From Mycobacterium numidiamassiliense (GTDB lineage Bacteria > Actinomycetota > Actinomycetes > Mycobacteriales > Mycobacteriaceae): a DNA stretch of 64,000 nt. The stretch spans positions 3,025,066-3,089,065 of the forward strand of contig NZ_FUEZ01000004.1 in the NCBI RefSeq assembly GCF_900157365.1. The letters run 5' to 3'. Of the stretch, positions 34,231-42,649 are shown piece by piece (the first letter of the stretch is position 1; the number at the start of each line of letters is the position of its first letter). The translations under genes were made by a program, and so were the position numbers. Under the pieces are notes generated by a model. It was not told the DNA's origin. It saw only the letters and a program-made list of their open reading frames with translations, and ran no database searches.

Positions 34231-35267
34231 TGCGGCGTGCACCTGCCCGTGGGTTGCTGCCAGATCCTGACCGTGCGGACCGGACCGCCGGCCTGCAGTC
34301 CGTTCCACTTGATCGTGAGATCGCACACGTAGAAGTTCACCCAGTCTCCGTAGAGGCCGATGCTGCGTCCGATCAGGTTGAGTGCGGTCGGCGTCTTGTG
34401 GATCAGATCGTTGAGCTGATCTTTTTGGTCGACGAGCGGCTGCTGAAGAGCCTGTAGGTAGTTGAGCTCCTTGTGCAGCAGAGCGCGGTTGTCCGCCAGC
34501 AGGTCGGCCACCGTCCCCGCGGCGTTGCTGATGTTCGCCACGCCGGCGGCCAAGGGATCGGCGTGGTCCTTCAACCCGGTGATCAATCTTTCGAAGTTGT
34601 CGACGATCTGGTCGAACTCCTTGCGATGTCTAACCGTGGTGTCCAGCACGATGTTCAGGTTCTTGACCACCTCGCCGATCGCCTGGTCGCGTTGAGCAAT
34701 GTGCGCAGTCAGTTGCGCGGTCTGGTCGAGGATGTCGTTGATGGTGCCGCCCTGACCCTGAAAAACGGTGATGAGGGCCGACGCGATGGTGTTGACCTTT
34801 TCCGGATCGATCGCCCGGAAAAGCGGCTTGAAACCACCGATCAGAGCGTCGAGATCCAGCGCCGGTGACGTGCGAGACAGCGGGATGAATCCCCCCGCCG
34901 GCAGGACCCGGTCAGCGCCGTCACCCTCACCGCGGCTGAGCTCCAAAAACCGATTACCGAGCAGGTCGAGATAGCGGATCTGCGCGGTCGTCGATTGGTA
35001 GAGCGGTATCGACCGGTCGACGTCGAACTCCACCCGTGCCCGCCTGCCGCCGTCGATCAGCTGCACCTTTTTGACCTTGCCGACCTCCACGCCGGAGGCG
35101 CGGACGAATTCGCCGTCACGCAGCCCGCTGCCATTGCTGAACTCCGCGGAATATCCGTAGGTGCGGTTGAAGCGCACCTGAGCAAACACCACTACGATCG
35201 ACACGCTGATCAGCAGCAGCACCAACGAGACGATGCCGAGCTTGATAGCGCTGCCGGTGGTTTTCAT
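34227..35267 (-). CDS. mceB: Mce family protein MceB
   Basis: About 346 residues from ATG 35267, overlapping the mceA stop by ATGA. The membrane helix is LGIVSLVLLLISVSIVVVFA; the Mce domain has VRASGVEVGKVKKVQLIDGG and YLDLLGNRFLELSRGEGDG. The helical domain is compact and there is no long Pro-rich tail, as usual for MceB. Confidence 0.93.
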   Translation of the reverse strand: MKTTGSAIKLGIVSLVLLLISVSIVVVFAQVRFNRTYGYSAEFSNGSGLRDGEFVRASGVEVGKVKKVQLIDGGRRARVEFDVDRSIPLYQSTTAQIRYLDLLGNRFLELSRGEGDGADRVLPAGGFIPLSRTSPALDLDALIGGFKPLFRAIDPEKVNTIASALITVFQGQGGTINDILDQTAQLTAHIAQRDQAIGEVVKNLNIVLDTTVRHRKEFDQIVDNFERLITGLKDHADPLAAGVANISNAAGTVADLLADNRALLHKELNYLQALQQPLVDQKDQLNDLIHKTPTALNLIGRSIGLYGDWVNFYVCDLTIKWNGLQAGGPVRTVRIWQQPTGRCTPQ

Positions 35268-36571
35268 GGGTTGATCGTGTTGTCCCCGACCTGACGGCCC
35301 CACACGTACTCGATTGCGTACGGTGAGCCGGTGTCTAAGTGGTTGTAGGGCGCGAGACTGGCGCCGGTGTCCACCACCAGACTCGGCGCCGGCCACAGAT
35401 CATGGGTGATGGGCTGCCAGCAACCCGGCGCACCGCCCGGCCCGCCGCGAGCGTTCACCCGCGGCAGATTGTCCGGGTACACATAGGGATTCGGCGCGCC
35501 GCCTACCACTCCGGCCAACCCGAGCAGCCCCAGTGTGGCCACAGTGCCGGTCAATCCTGGGAGAGTCAGTATGCCTCCCAGCCCTGACGTCAGTTCGGTC
35601 ATGGTTTTCAGCGAGTAGCCGTTGCCGCCGCCCGTCGTCTCATTGGCCTTGGGTTCCTCGTCGTAGTAGTTGCGGATGGTGCAGAAGATCGCAGGGCTGT
35701 AGGTATCGAGCAGCTGGGCGGTCGGCACCAGATCGGCGACTCCCCGCTGCAGGTAGGGCCCGCCACGGGCGAAGATGTCTTCGCCGGTGTTGCCCAACCC
35801 GGTCGCAGCCAACAACGCGGCATCCAGGTCGGCTTCCTGCCGGTGCAGCGTGCGCGCCGTGATCACCGCGTTGTCGAGGGAGTCGAACAGATCCGGTGCG
35901 GCGTTGGCGTAGGTGTCGCCCAGGGCCGCCAGCTGCTGAATGTCATGCCGGATCTGCGGCATTTGCGGATTGATGTCGTCAAGGATGGCGTTGCCGTTGA
36001 CGATCGACCGCCCGAACTTGTCGCCCAACCCGGTCAAGGCCTGCGCGGCCGCAGCCAGCGTCAGGTTCAACTTGACCGGGTCCACCTTCTCCGCGAGAGA
36101 GGTAAGCGTCTCGAACAACGTATTGAATTCCGTCGTCACCGACCTCGCATCAATCACATGCTGTGGGGTGATGCGTTGCGGTGTAGGGGTTTTCGGCGAC
36201 GTCAACGACACATACTTATTGCCGAACACCGTGGTCGCCGTAATATTGGCGTCCACATTGGCCGGAATCAGCCTGATGTACTTCGGTTTCACGTCTAAGA
36301 CGAACTTGGCCACCGGCATGCCGTCACGCTGGATCTCCGAAATGCTGGCCACCCGGCCTATTTCCACCCCGTTGTAGGTGACCTTCGACCCGGGATCCAT
36401 CACCAAACCCGCTCGCGGAGCCAACATCGTCAAGGATGTGTTCGGCGTTAATTCGCCCCGAAATTGCAACCATACGAACGCCAACACCATCGCGGCGACC
36501 ACCCCGAACAGCACAGCCGCCGTTTTGTACGGCGGGATGCGGGGCGGGTTCTCCTTCACCGGGGTCGTCAT
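35264..36571 (-). CDS. mceA: Mce family protein MceA
   Basis: 435 residues. The membrane helix is TAAVLFGVVAAMVLAFVWLQF; the Mce domain has VTYNGVEIGRVASISEIQRD and TTVFGNKYVSLTSPKTP. The helical region is followed by a C-terminal domain with CWQPITHDLWP. First of the six Mce subunits; five bases separate it from the yrbE pair. Which of the mycobacterial mce classes this is cannot be assigned without a tree; no adjacent fadD or mce-associated (mas) genes help. Confidence 0.93.
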   Translation of the reverse strand: MTTPVKENPPRIPPYKTAAVLFGVVAAMVLAFVWLQFRGELTPNTSLTMLAPRAGLVMDPGSKVTYNGVEIGRVASISEIQRDGMPVAKFVLDVKPKYIRLIPANVDANITATTVFGNKYVSLTSPKTPTPQRITPQHVIDARSVTTEFNTLFETLTSLAEKVDPVKLNLTLAAAAQALTGLGDKFGRSIVNGNAILDDINPQMPQIRHDIQQLAALGDTYANAAPDLFDSLDNAVITARTLHRQEADLDAALLAATGLGNTGEDIFARGGPYLQRGVADLVPTAQLLDTYSPAIFCTIRNYYDEEPKANETTGGGNGYSLKTMTELTSGLGGILTLPGLTGTVATLGLLGLAGVVGGAPNPYVYPDNLPRVNARGGPGGAPGCWQPITHDLWPAPSLVVDTGASLAPYNHLDTGSPYAIEYVWGRQVGDNTINP

Positions 36572-36576
36572 GACGG

Positions 36577-37449
36577 CTACACGGTGAGGTTGAAGTTCGG
36601 GTTTTTGCCGTAGATCGCCATCGCGGTCAGCACGACCACGACAACGATTGTGATCAGCGACAGCCGCATCGACCTGCCGACCGCTTGACCGACGCCGACC
36701 GGCCCGCCGGTGGCGGTGTAGCCGTAGTAGCAGTGGGTGGTCATCACGACCACCGCAACGAGGATCACCTCCGCAAACGACCAGCCCACGTCGTTGAGGC
36801 GCAGGAATGTGTGGAAGTAGTGGTTGTACGTGCCGGCAGACTGCCCGTACAAGAAAACCGTGGTGACCTGCGCGGAAAGGAAGGCCAGGGTAATCGCCAC
36901 GCCGTAGAGAGGGATGATGACGATGAGACCCGCCACCACCCGGGTGGACACCAGGTAGGCCATCGACCTGATACTCATCACCTCAAGTGCGTCGATCTCC
37001 TCGCTGATGCGCATGGCGCCCAGTTCGGCGGTGGCGCCGGCGCCGACCGTCGCTGCCAGCGCCTGACCGGCGGCCACCGGCGCCACAAACCGCACATTGA
37101 CCATTGCGGCCAAAAAGCCGGTGAATGCCTCTACACCGATGTTGCCCAGTGACGCGAAGCCCTGGATGGCTACGAGTGAGCCCGCGGACAGGGTGATGAA
37201 TCCGACGATCGCGGCGGTGCCACCGACCACGGCCATCGCGCCGGTCCCCATCCCCATCTGGGCAACCAGCCGCACCAGCTCTCTGTGGTAGCGGCGCAGC
37301 GCGAAGGGGATCTGCGCGACCGCGGTCAGTGCGAACCAGACAATCTGCCCGACCTCGACCAGCAGCCGGCTCGGGGCGTCCCCGTATCGACTGAAGGTGG
37401 CGGCTGCCCGCGGGAAGAAGCGGACATGCCGTGCGGCGACCGTCGCCAT
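36577..37449 (-). CDS. yrbEB: MlaE/YrbE family ABC permease, YrbEB
   Basis: About 290 residues from ATG 37449 (MATVAAR...), one base after the yrbEA stop. Five to six hydrophobic segments. The MlaE signature is visible as GATAELGAMRISEEIDALEVMSI, the segment that contacts the ATPase MceG. It forms the inner-membrane permease of the Mce system with YrbEA. Confidence 0.93.
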   Translation of the reverse strand: MATVAARHVRFFPRAAATFSRYGDAPSRLLVEVGQIVWFALTAVAQIPFALRRYHRELVRLVAQMGMGTGAMAVVGGTAAIVGFITLSAGSLVAIQGFASLGNIGVEAFTGFLAAMVNVRFVAPVAAGQALAATVGAGATAELGAMRISEEIDALEVMSIRSMAYLVSTRVVAGLIVIIPLYGVAITLAFLSAQVTTVFLYGQSAGTYNHYFHTFLRLNDVGWSFAEVILVAVVVMTTHCYYGYTATGGPVGVGQAVGRSMRLSLITIVVVVVLTAMAIYGKNPNFNLTV

Positions 37450-37450
37450 C

Positions 37451-38245
37451 TCAGCGCCCCGTGCCGAACCGGACACCGATGGTGGTCAGCGCCGCGTTCA
37501 CCGCGAACAATGCGATGAAACACAGCACTACCGTCTCGTTGACAGCAGTGCCCAGACCTTTCGACCCGCCGCGGACGATCAGCCCGCGGTAACAGCCGAC
37601 CAGGCCGGCGATCAGCCCGAACGTCGCGGCCTTGATATTCGCGATCACCACCTCGGGCAGGCCGGTGAGCGCAGTCAACGTGGAGAGGTAAGCACCGCTC
37701 GAGACGTTCTGCAGGTACACGCTGAAGAGGTAGCCGCCCCCCAGGCCGACGCCGATCACGAGGCCGTTGAGCAGTACCGCGACGAGTGTCGAGGCGACGA
37801 CGCGGGGCACCACCAGCCGGTGGATAGGGTCGATGCCGAGCACCTCGAGCGCATCGATCTCTTCGCGGATGGTGCGAGCGCCGAGGTCGGCGCAGATAGC
37901 GGTGCCTCCGGCGCCGGCGACCACCAGCACCGTCACGATCGGGCCGAGCTGGGTGACCGCGCCGATCCCGGCGCCAGCACCGGAGACGTCTGCGGCGCCG
38001 AACTCGGCCAGCAAGACGTTGAGCGTGAAGATGAGCAGCACGGTTTCCGGGATGGACACGGCGATAGTGGGCAGCAGCGATACCCGCATGAGGAACCAGC
38101 CAGTCCAGATGAACTCACGCCATTCGAACGGCTGCCTCAGGGCTTTGCCGGTCAGGATGCACATTCGGAAGAATCCGCCGGCCACTTCCGTCCCTGGTCG
38201 GATCCTTTCGAGCAGTTTTCCGCCAACCATGTTCGAGGTAGTCAT
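37451..38245 (-). CDS. yrbEA: MlaE/YrbE family ABC permease, YrbEA
   Basis: About 264 residues from ATG 38245, preferred because GGGGG lies eight bases upstream; a GTG 24 bases earlier is possible. The MlaE segment GGTAICADLGARTIREEIDALEVLGI is clear, as are five hydrophobic helices. It opens the eight-gene mce operon. The ~345 bases upstream contain one copy of the TetR-type palindrome. Confidence 0.93.
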   Translation of the reverse strand: MTTSNMVGGKLLERIRPGTEVAGGFFRMCILTGKALRQPFEWREFIWTGWFLMRVSLLPTIAVSIPETVLLIFTLNVLLAEFGAADVSGAGAGIGAVTQLGPIVTVLVVAGAGGTAICADLGARTIREEIDALEVLGIDPIHRLVVPRVVASTLVAVLLNGLVIGVGLGGGYLFSVYLQNVSSGAYLSTLTALTGLPEVVIANIKAATFGLIAGLVGCYRGLIVRGGSKGLGTAVNETVVLCFIALFAVNAALTTIGVRFGTGR

Positions 38246-38826
38246 CGGCGCTGCCCCCGACGTAACCACGCTCGGCGCGTCGCAACCGCAGCAGGTGCCC
38301 CTGTCGACCTCGTCATGATCGCCCTCTCACGACGGAACCGTGTGCCGCGCGGCGGATCATGACGCACGCTGCGAAAAGTGATCCGCTGCATAGCATTTCG
38401 AACGGGCGCGAACGACGACGACTTTCGAGTTATTCGCCCTAGGTTCCGGCACGACGATTCCTGGTGTGCGTAGCGCATCTCTTCGCTCTGGGCGCCGGTC
38501 AACCAGGTGGTCCGCCCAACCCGCAGTTTCGGTCCCTGCACTGCGGCTCATGTCGCCCTCGTTTGCGTCACCCAGCAACTATGGCATTAGACCGTACGGA
38601 CGGTCAATTAGAAACGACGCCTGAGTTCCGTCGTACGAGGCCTTTGCGCTTCCTCGGCTGGCGACGGCGTTCATCGGTCGTGCTGTTTGAACGAGGTAAA
38701 CGTACAGTCAGAGTCTGCTCGGCTGGTCGCGTCAGCCTAGTCGCAGCCAGGGACGGCTCGGCACTTGAAGTAGGAATCGGCTACGGCCAATTGCCAACCC
38801 GCGTAAAGCATTCTGTCGCTAAACGG
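38246..38826. other. Long leader between tetR and the mce operon
   Basis: 581 bases with no supportable gene. A palindromic operator sits at 38590-38605. The length suggests the mce promoter lies well upstream of yrbEA and that the transcript has a long 5' leader, or that a small unrecognised element is present. Confidence 0.45.
38590..38605. promoter_or_regulatory. Palindromic operator upstream of the mce operon
   Basis: GACCGTACGGACGGTC has perfect 6-base arms (GACCGT / ACGGTC) around ACGG. The same word recurs, with slight changes, in front of the adjacent TetR gene and upstream of the Phd-repeat gene. Confidence 0.65.
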
Positions 38827-39498
38827 TCAATCTGTCGCACCCGATACCGAGGCAAGGCATTCGCGCACCACCGAGACGACGTCCGCGGAAGGGCTCGCCC
38901 ACTTGCTAAGCCCCAAGCGGTCGAGTAGCAATCCGCCGAGGAACACGTCGACGAAAGCGGCGCCGACCTGTTCGGGTGGCGGGGAATCGGCGGGATCGAA
39001 CCACACCCACATCCACTCCAGCGATCCCCATAGCTGCAGTGCCGCGAGTTCGACGTCCACGCTTCGGAATACACCGCCCTCGATCCCGTTGCGGATCTCG
39101 TCTATCGCGAGCGTTTGCAATTGAACGCGCAACTTACGCACTTGCTGCATCGCCGGGTCATCCGACAGCTGAACCACCTCGCGCTGGCTTGCCACCGTCG
39201 CGTCGCGGGCGATCACCTGTAGCAGCGCGGAGGCGTAAATGATTGCGGCGATGCGTTCGTGCGGCGCGGCCAAGCGATCCCATGCCATTCGTAGCGCATC
39301 GAGCTGAACGGCCAGGTGGGTTTCTTCAAGCTCCCGCAACATCTGTGCTTTGGTCCCGAAGTGATGAACGATGGTGCCCTTCGACATGCCGAGCTCGTCG
39401 GCGATGTCGCCCATATTCGTTCTGTCGTAACCACGTTCGGCGACATAGCGGACGAACGCGTCGAGAATCTCGCCACGTCTACCAGGCGATCGGGGCAT
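38827..39498 (-). CDS. TetR family regulator adjacent to the mce operon
   Basis: 223 residues. The helix-turn-helix region is RGEILDAFVRYVAERGYDRTNM followed by IADELGMSKGTIVHHFGTKAQML, typical of TetR proteins controlling lipid genes (the GTIVHHF recognition helix resembles KstR-like and FadR-like members). The C-terminal ligand domain includes LQLWGSLEWMWVWFDPA, an aromatic patch suited to a lipid ligand. It reads toward the mce operon. A palindrome 23 bases before its ATG and another before mce suggest it represses itself and mce. It is half the size of Mce3R, so not an Mce3R orthologue. Confidence 0.9.
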   Translation of the reverse strand: MPRSPGRRGEILDAFVRYVAERGYDRTNMGDIADELGMSKGTIVHHFGTKAQMLRELEETHLAVQLDALRMAWDRLAAPHERIAAIIYASALLQVIARDATVASQREVVQLSDDPAMQQVRKLRVQLQTLAIDEIRNGIEGGVFRSVDVELAALQLWGSLEWMWVWFDPADSPPPEQVGAAFVDVFLGGLLLDRLGLSKWASPSADVVSVVRECLASVSGATD

Positions 39499-39520
39499 CT
39501 TCCACCCTTCGGCGTCAACT

Positions 39521-39536
39521 AACCGTACGAACGGTC
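39521..39536. promoter_or_regulatory. Palindromic operator in front of the mce tetR gene
   Basis: AACCGTACGAACGGTC contains perfect 5-base arms (ACCGT / ACGGT) around ACGA and aligns with the 38590 operator at 13 of 16 positions. Its place just upstream of the TetR start fits autoregulation. Confidence 0.62.
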
Positions 39537-39959
39537 TATCATAACCGGTGCGACGTGAGAACCCCCGACCTGTCGTGCGAGTGTCCCAGACCGCTGCAAG
39601 CAGATCGACGAGCCGGTCGCGTGGACCGAAAGCGGAGATCTCACCATTACCGTGACTTGGCTACCTATCCCGACGACACCGTCGGCACCGATGGACACCC
39701 TCGGCCGAAATCCGCGCCCACGGGGGAATTTACGACAGGATGAACCAGACGATCGGGCGCCTGGCCGGCCGATAATGCGGCTGAAGGACTGCGGATTATC
39801 GTCTCCGCCCCGAGCCGCGATCGGGCCGGGGAGAGGGGCTAACCGCGGGACGAACTCCGCGCCCGCAAGACCGCGAGGGTCACGTGAGACATCAAACTGC
39901 CGGAAGTGTTGCCTCGAGCCTGAACGTTCAAGGTTGGGTCGTGCCGGGCGCCCGATAGC
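39537..39959. other. Intergenic region, nothing recognised
   Basis: 423 bases upstream of the mce tetR gene. No convincing gene, RNA or repeat was seen in either direction. Confidence 0.45.
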
Positions 39960-40271
39960 TCACAGGGCCTGCAATGCCCTGCGGCCTTTGTCCGGTGCAG
40001 TGACGACATACATGTTCGTACCGGGCGCTGACTTAATTTCACCTGCGGTGTACATGGTCATGAGTTCTCTGCCATCACTGTCGGCAACGCACACATAGGT
40101 GTCGGTCTCAGCGTCATAGTCGAAGCTGTCCCAAGCCAATACGAACGCCAAGCAGTTGCCGTCGCGGTCTGCGACGATGAGCTTGTGCGCACCTGACTCC
40201 TTTAATAGCTCGGCATCCTCGGCGTGCTGCTGAGGGACCCGGTTGTTACCGACCGTTGCGCTGTGCGACAT
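39960..40271 (-). CDS. Hypothetical 103-residue mycobacterial protein
   Basis: The start is well supported: AAGGAG lies nine bases before the ATG. The protein is soluble, with alternating strands (HKLIVADRDGNCLAFVLAW, DTYVCVADSDGRELMTMYT) and a regular DxDG pattern, suggesting a small all-beta fold. No catalytic motif or metal site is obvious and I do not recognise the family. It stands alone between the mce regulator and the pyruvate kinase gene, all on the minus strand. Two GTCCCC words upstream are only weakly DosR-like. Confidence 0.65.
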   Translation of the reverse strand: MSHSATVGNNRVPQQHAEDAELLKESGAHKLIVADRDGNCLAFVLAWDSFDYDAETDTYVCVADSDGRELMTMYTAGEIKSAPGTNMYVVTAPDKGRRALQAL

Positions 40272-40423
40272 TTGTGTACTCCTTAGCGACGTTGTCCCCG
40301 TCTGATCCGGGTGCTCAGTCTGCCGGACGTTACTCCTCGGATACCGTCCCCGACCAGGGCATTACGGCCCCTCTCTAAGAGGTCGTAAGTCGGCGCAGAG
40401 CGGGCAACGTTTGTCGCCGCTGG

Positions 40424-42280
40424 TCAGGTGGGAGCCGGGTGCCAGGAGTGCAGGGATCCCAGCAGTGCGTTCTTCTTGTAATGGTGATCCGTCATTCGCC
40501 GAAGGATGCTGTCGAGCACGACGACGGCGTCGTTGATATACGGCCCTTTGTTGAGCATCGCGCATTCGGCCTGTTCGCTCATGGCCGCATCGCTGATCTC
40601 TGCGCGCGCGGGATTCCCTGTCTTGGTGAGCTGTTCGAGCATTTGGGTGGCCCAGATCACGGGTAGGTGCGCCGCCTCGCACAGCCACAGAATCTCTTCC
40701 TGCAACTCGGCGAGGCGCTCGTATCCGCACTCGACGGCAAGATCCCCACGCGCGATCATCACACCGACGCGCGGATGCCGCATCGCCGTAAGGAGCAATT
40801 GGGGAAGGTGTTCGAACGCTTGCCGGGTCTCAATTTTCAGCACGATTCCCAATGAGTCCCCGCCGAGGCGGCTCAACTCGCCGAGCAACTGTTCGACATC
40901 GGAAGGGTCTCGCACGAACGACATCTCGACCAGATCGGCCAGCTCGACCACCGTCGATAAATCTGACTTGTCCTTCTCGGTCAGGGCGGAGATCGGGAGG
41001 TTGGTGTCGGGTACATTGACCCCCTTGCCAGCGCGGAGGCGGGACCCTGCGTCTGCCGCGTGGTCGATCCGCAACCTCAGCACGCCGGGACCTACGCTGA
41101 CTATCTCGCCGCCTATCCGGCCGTCATCGAAGTGCACCTTGTCGCCAACGTGAGCATGGTCGAAGATCTCGGGCAGCGTGCAACCGATGCGCGGAACGGA
41201 CTCGGTGATCAGCGGCGCCGGCGAACAATCGCTGGTCAACTCGAGGATGTCCCCGCGGTGCAGGATAAGGCTCTGTTCGGTCTGCGGAATTTCTCCGAGG
41301 TGCGTCGAATCCTTGGCGCCGCGGACGCGCAGTTCTGTCCCGGTGGCGAGGTAAGTGGTCTTGTCGGCAATGGCGACGAATCCGCTTGGGGCGTCTGACT
41401 TCTGAACAACAGCTTTCAGCACCAGCGTGCGCTTCGCGCCTCGGGTGTCGTGCAGAAGCAGCACGTCGTCGTCTCGGCGACGGCTGAGCCATTGCCCGGA
41501 CACAGGTAGTGACACCAGGCCGGCCTCGGGCGGGTCGATCGGGTCTTCCGCCGCAGTCAGCCATGCCCGCACCGGGACGGTTTCCTGCCCAAGCGCGTTC
41601 CTGGTTGGCCGGAGTTTCACGACGCGCGGCCCGGGTTCGAGCGGTCCCGTCCGTAGCTTTGGTCCCGCAAGGTCCATAGCGATCAAGCAGGTTCTGCCGG
41701 TCGCTTCGGCGGCTTGCTTGACATGCTGTGCCATACAGCGCCAAGCCTCGGCATCATCGTGCGCGCAGTTGATGCGTGCGATGTTCACACCGCGTTCAAC
41801 CAACTCGCGAACCAAGTTGGAATCGGTCGCTGCCGAGGAGGGGAGTGTGACCATGATGCGGGTTACGCGATCGACCGGCTCTGGGCCCAGCAGCTGCTGC
41901 GTCCGGTAGCGGAGCAGTTCGGGGCCATTCTCGACGCCGGCGCCGGATAACGGAGGCTGTTGCCAGGTGCCACCGATCATGGCGCAGATCGCGGACCTCA
42001 CCAGGAGCAAGGTGGCCTCGACATGGGGCTCGCTGCGACCCAATGAGGAGAGCCCGTAGGCCGCGAGCCGGGCCTGCAGGTCGCGCAGATCGCATTGTCG
42101 AATTGCCCAATAGTGCACCATGTTTCGGGCGCTTATTCGATTCTGGGTCGCCACACCGGTCAGCCACCAGGACCATAATGACTCAGCTGCAGCCAATCGT
42201 GACAGGAGGTCGTCCACGTCGTCGCGCAACTGGCTCAACTGCTGGCTCGTGAGTTCAACGTCGATCTTCGTGTTGAGCAC
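40424..42280 (-). CDS. Pyruvate kinase family protein with N-terminal extension, lacking the C-terminal domain
   Basis: 618 residues. The first ~135 are a helical extension rich in Leu, Trp and Arg. The catalytic barrel follows: VERGVNIARINCAHDD (standard kinases have NFSHG), AMDLAGPKLRTGPL, VLKIETRQAFEHLPQL with the catalytic Lys, MIARGDLAVECG and WATQMLEQLTKTGNPARAEISDAA. The inserted B domain is enlarged. The usual C-terminal allosteric domain is absent, since the protein ends ~45 residues after the barrel. It is a paralogue of normal PykA, perhaps without fructose-bisphosphate or AMP control. It is divergent from a GAPDH gene. Confidence 0.87.
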   Translation of the reverse strand: MLNTKIDVELTSQQLSQLRDDVDDLLSRLAAAESLWSWWLTGVATQNRISARNMVHYWAIRQCDLRDLQARLAAYGLSSLGRSEPHVEATLLLVRSAICAMIGGTWQQPPLSGAGVENGPELLRYRTQQLLGPEPVDRVTRIMVTLPSSAATDSNLVRELVERGVNIARINCAHDDAEAWRCMAQHVKQAAEATGRTCLIAMDLAGPKLRTGPLEPGPRVVKLRPTRNALGQETVPVRAWLTAAEDPIDPPEAGLVSLPVSGQWLSRRRDDDVLLLHDTRGAKRTLVLKAVVQKSDAPSGFVAIADKTTYLATGTELRVRGAKDSTHLGEIPQTEQSLILHRGDILELTSDCSPAPLITESVPRIGCTLPEIFDHAHVGDKVHFDDGRIGGEIVSVGPGVLRLRIDHAADAGSRLRAGKGVNVPDTNLPISALTEKDKSDLSTVVELADLVEMSFVRDPSDVEQLLGELSRLGGDSLGIVLKIETRQAFEHLPQLLLTAMRHPRVGVMIARGDLAVECGYERLAELQEEILWLCEAAHLPVIWATQMLEQLTKTGNPARAEISDAAMSEQAECAMLNKGPYINDAVVVLDSILRRMTDHHYKKNALLGSLHSWHPAPT

Positions 42281-42649
42281 TGGCGCTCCAAAGTATTCGA
42301 GTGCTCCGACGTCCGACGGCGGTAGCTATTGGGGGACGGAAAAACTGTGAAACTTTCCAGCGGTCGCCATGGTGGTGCGCGTGATGGCCTCGCCAGTAGG
42401 AGGCTGCGCCGACTCCGATGGCGTCCTGTCCATCGGACCCGACATTACGGAGATTCCGACACCGGGCCCTAGAGGCATTGGTCCCTGATCCCCGATGACG
42501 TTGGATCCACGACAGTGGCGACAGCTCCGATCCTGAACAGTGGGAGCCCGAGGACTTTATCCTCTGCTGCTCGGCCCCAAGCGTGGTCAGACTCGAATTG
42601 GCGTGCAATCGATGCTGCGCCCAGACCATAGAACTATGAGGAGACCATT
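42281..42649. other. Divergent promoter region between pyruvate kinase and GAPDH genes
   Basis: 369 bases without a gene. It holds one DosR-like box (42469-42488) and a separate 5+5 palindrome GAGGACTTTATCCTC at 42550-42564, which itself looks like a DosR core missing one base. Either or both could serve the two divergent glycolytic genes. Confidence 0.5.
42469..42488. promoter_or_regulatory. DosR-like box between pyruvate kinase and GAPDH
   Basis: CTAGAGGCATTGGTCCCTGA matches 12 of 20 consensus positions; the core GAGGCATTGGTCCC differs from GGGNCNNNNGNCCC at one base, in the same position as one of the acg boxes. Confidence 0.4.

Noticed and set aside
38357..38578. 73-residue frame in the mce leader
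   Set aside because: No start signal, low-complexity composition and it spans non-conserved sequence; kept only as intergenic.
40334..40353. Possible DosR box (12/20) upstream of the 103-residue gene
   Set aside because: Only the right half (GTCCCCGA) is good and the left core is poor; chance match in GC-rich DNA is likely.
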